Positions 7,726-9,408 of a stretch of 9,408 bases of DNA are shown here, piece by piece. The stretch is from the NCBI GenBank assembly GCA_014384515.1, contig JACNFS010000078.1, positions 1,926 to 11,333 of the forward strand, given 5' to 3'. Both the position numbers and the translations under genes were made by a program. Under the pieces are notes generated by a model. That model ran no database searches. It saw nothing but the letters and a program-made list of their open reading frames with translations, and had not been told where the DNA came from. This stretch comes from Dehalococcoidia bacterium. Lineage in GTDB: Bacteria > Chloroflexota > Dehalococcoidia > GIF9 > UBA5629. Numbering within the stretch: position 1 is the first letter of the stretch; each line of letters begins with the position of its first letter.

Positions 7726-9408
7726 ATGCGCTTTTCGAGGCTTTTTGGCAAGACATTAAAGGAAACACCGGCAGAAGCTGACACCTTGAGTCATCAACTG
7801 CTGCTTAGGGCCGGAATGATTCAGCAGGTAGCCGCCGGTATCTATTCCTATCTACCTCTAGGCTGGCGAGCGCTCAGGAAAATCGAGCACATAATCCGGG
7901 AGGAAATGGACAAAGCCGGCGGACAGGAGTTGATGCTGCCCGCACTTCAGCCCTTTGAACTGTGGGAGGAATCAGGAAGATACCCTTCCTTCGGCAAGAC
8001 TCTTTTCACCGTTATTGACCGCAAGGAACATAAATTAGTCTTGGGTCCCACCCATGAAGAGGTTATCACTAACCTTGTCCGCCGCTATGTGCAGAGCTAC
8101 CGCGACCTGCCCCTTCTCCTCTACCAGATACAGAACAAGTTCCGCGATGAACCTCGTCCCCGAGGCGGCCTATTACGTGTCCGCGAGTTCATTATGAAAG
8201 ACCTCTACAGTTTTGATGCTGATGAGGCAGGCTTAGACAACAGCTACCAAGAAATGATTCAAGCCTACAAGAATATCTATTCGCGCTGTGGCTTACCAGC
8301 AGTAGTTGTAGAAGCTGACAGCGGTGCCATAGGCGGCAAAGAGTCTCACGAGTTTATGCTAATCGCTGATAGTGGTGAAGATGAAATTATGTATTGCTCC
8401 AGTTGTGGTTATGCTGCCAACATAGAAAAAGCCCAATTCGCCAAGCCAAAGCTGGAAATCAAATCTCCTTTGCCCACGGAAGAGATATCAACCCCAAACA
8501 TCAAGACAATCGAGGAAGTGGCCGATTTTGTTGGTGTGCCCACAAGCCATACCCTGAAGGCGGTCTTTCATTCAGCCGATGGCGAGCTTGTTTTTGTGGT
8601 CATCAGAGGAGACCTGGAGGTTAACGAGACAAAACTCAAGAACTTGCTAAAATGCTCGGAGTTGCGTCTGGCTACAGAAACTGAAGTGAAGGCAGCCGGG
8701 TTAGTGGCCGGCTCAGCCTCACCGGTAGGGATAAAGGGAATCAAGATTGTAGCCGACGACTCGATAACCTTAGGTTCCAATCTCATTGCAGGAGCCAACA
8801 AGGTGGACACCCACCTCAAGAATGTGAACTACCCCCGCGATTTTGAGGTTGACATTATTGCCGACATCGCTGTGGCACGTTCCGGTGATAGTTGCCCTAA
8901 ATGCGAAGGTAAACTCCTTTCCATGCAGGGAATTGAGGTTGGTCATGTCTTCAAGCTAGGCACCTTCCTCAGTGAGAAGCTAGGTGCCTTTTTCCTCGAC
9001 CGAAATGGCGTATCACGACCAATCATTATGGGCTGCTACGGCATTGGACTGGGAAGACTATTGGCAGCCGCAATAGAACAGAATCACGATGACAAAGGTA
9101 TTATCTGGCCGCTAGCTGTCGCCCCCTACCACATCCACTTGTGCCCTCTCCACCTAGGAGATTCTGAGATTTCCCAAACAGCTGAAAAACTATACGAGGA
9201 CCTAACCAGGGAAAACTTGGAGACGCTTTTCGATGACCGCGACGAATCCCCAGGGGTCAAGTTCAATGATGCCGACCTTCTAGGAATACCTCTCCGTTTG
9301 ACTCTGAGCCCACGCACCTTGCAGAGTCAGAGTGTAGAGGTAAAATGGCGCAAGGAGAAGCAAGCTCAACTTCTACCCCTGGAAGGAATAACTGTCAGAA
9401 TAAAGGAA
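7726..9408 (+). CDS. proS: Prolyl-tRNA synthetase (3' end cut by window)
   Basis: ProRS is a cytoplasmic class II synthetase that charges tRNA-Pro. The frame is open for 561 codons to the last base with no stop. Family length is about 565-575, so only a few residues are missing. Motif 2 is NKFRDEPRPRGGLLRVREF (residues 137-155) and motif 3 is MGCYGIGLGRLLAAAIEQ (435-452). The YbaK-like insertion editing domain lies between them at about 260-375, with SHTLKAV holding the editing Lys at 278 and the GSASP loop, so hydrolysis of mischarged Ala-tRNA-Pro should work. Two CxxC pairs (C224/C227 and C390/C393) flank that domain. The anticodon-binding domain is at about 465-561. The ATG start has AGGGG 9 bases upstream. 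This is the bacterial-type enzyme. Confidence 0.96.
   Translation, partial: MRFSRLFGKTLKETPAEADTLSHQLLLRAGMIQQVAAGIYSYLPLGWRALRKIEHIIREEMDKAGGQELMLPALQPFELWEESGRYPSFGKTLFTVIDRKEHKLVLGPTHEEVITNLVRRYVQSYRDLPLLLYQIQNKFRDEPRPRGGLLRVREFIMKDLYSFDADEAGLDNSYQEMIQAYKNIYSRCGLPAVVVEADSGAIGGKESHEFMLIADSGEDEIMYCSSCGYAANIEKAQFAKPKLEIKSPLPTEEISTPNIKTIEEVADFVGVPTSHTLKAVFHSADGELVFVVIRGDLEVNETKLKNLLKCSELRLATETEVKAAGLVAGSASPVGIKGIKIVADDSITLGSNLIAGANKVDTHLKNVNYPRDFEVDIIADIAVARSGDSCPKCEGKLLSMQGIEVGHVFKLGTFLSEKLGAFFLDRNGVSRPIIMGCYGIGLGRLLAAAIEQNHDDKGIIWPLAVAPYHIHLCPLHLGDSEISQTAEKLYEDLTRENLETLFDDRDESPGVKFNDADLLGIPLRLTLSPRTLQSQSVEVKWRKEKQAQLLPLEGITVRIKE

Noticed and set aside
8394..8624. 76-codon frame inside proS
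   Set aside because: It is a shadow frame within the uninterrupted ProRS reading frame, whose motifs are all in the other register.

Overview
This 9.4 kb window is a dense block of housekeeping genes, all on the + strand. The order is rpsB - tsf - pyrH - frr - [uppS missing] - cdsA - dxr - rseP - ispG - small DUF4389 membrane protein - proS (cut by the right edge). Apart from the missing uppS and the DUF4389 gene, this resembles, from memory, the cluster of Dehalococcoides and other Dehalococcoidia (Chloroflexota). The short 167-residue EF-Ts, the mid-range base composition and the frequent TTG/GTG starts also fit. The assignment rests on gene order and protein character, not on a search.

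Left edge (1-416): the last codons of an unidentified upstream frame, then about 337 bases without a convincing gene. This stretch holds nested inverted repeats (267-292) and a good extended -10 promoter (340-368) that should drive the cluster. Translation block (417-3040): ribosomal protein S2, elongation factor Ts, UMP kinase and ribosome recycling factor. A hairpin between rpsB and tsf buries the tsf ribosome binding site. Envelope and isoprenoid block (3194-7243): CDP-diglyceride synthase, DXP reductoisomerase, the RseP-type intramembrane protease and the HMBPP synthase IspG, joined by stop/start overlaps of 4-7 bases. The 153-base gap between frr and cdsA is where undecaprenyl diphosphate synthase (uppS) would be expected. 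It holds at most a decayed C-terminal scrap of that gene. Right part (7244-9408): a 98-residue DUF4389 protein with a strong ribosome binding site, a perfect 7-bp inverted repeat, and prolyl-tRNA synthetase.

Functionally, rpsB/tsf/frr/proS serve translation and pyrH makes UDP for nucleotide synthesis. cdsA supplies CDP-diacylglycerol for phospholipids, dxr and ispG are two steps of the MEP isoprenoid pathway, and rseP is a membrane regulatory or quality-control protease. I see no mobile element, CRISPR array, tRNA or rRNA. The most notable points are the apparent loss of uppS, the DUF4389 gene between ispG and proS, and the hairpins before tsf and proS.
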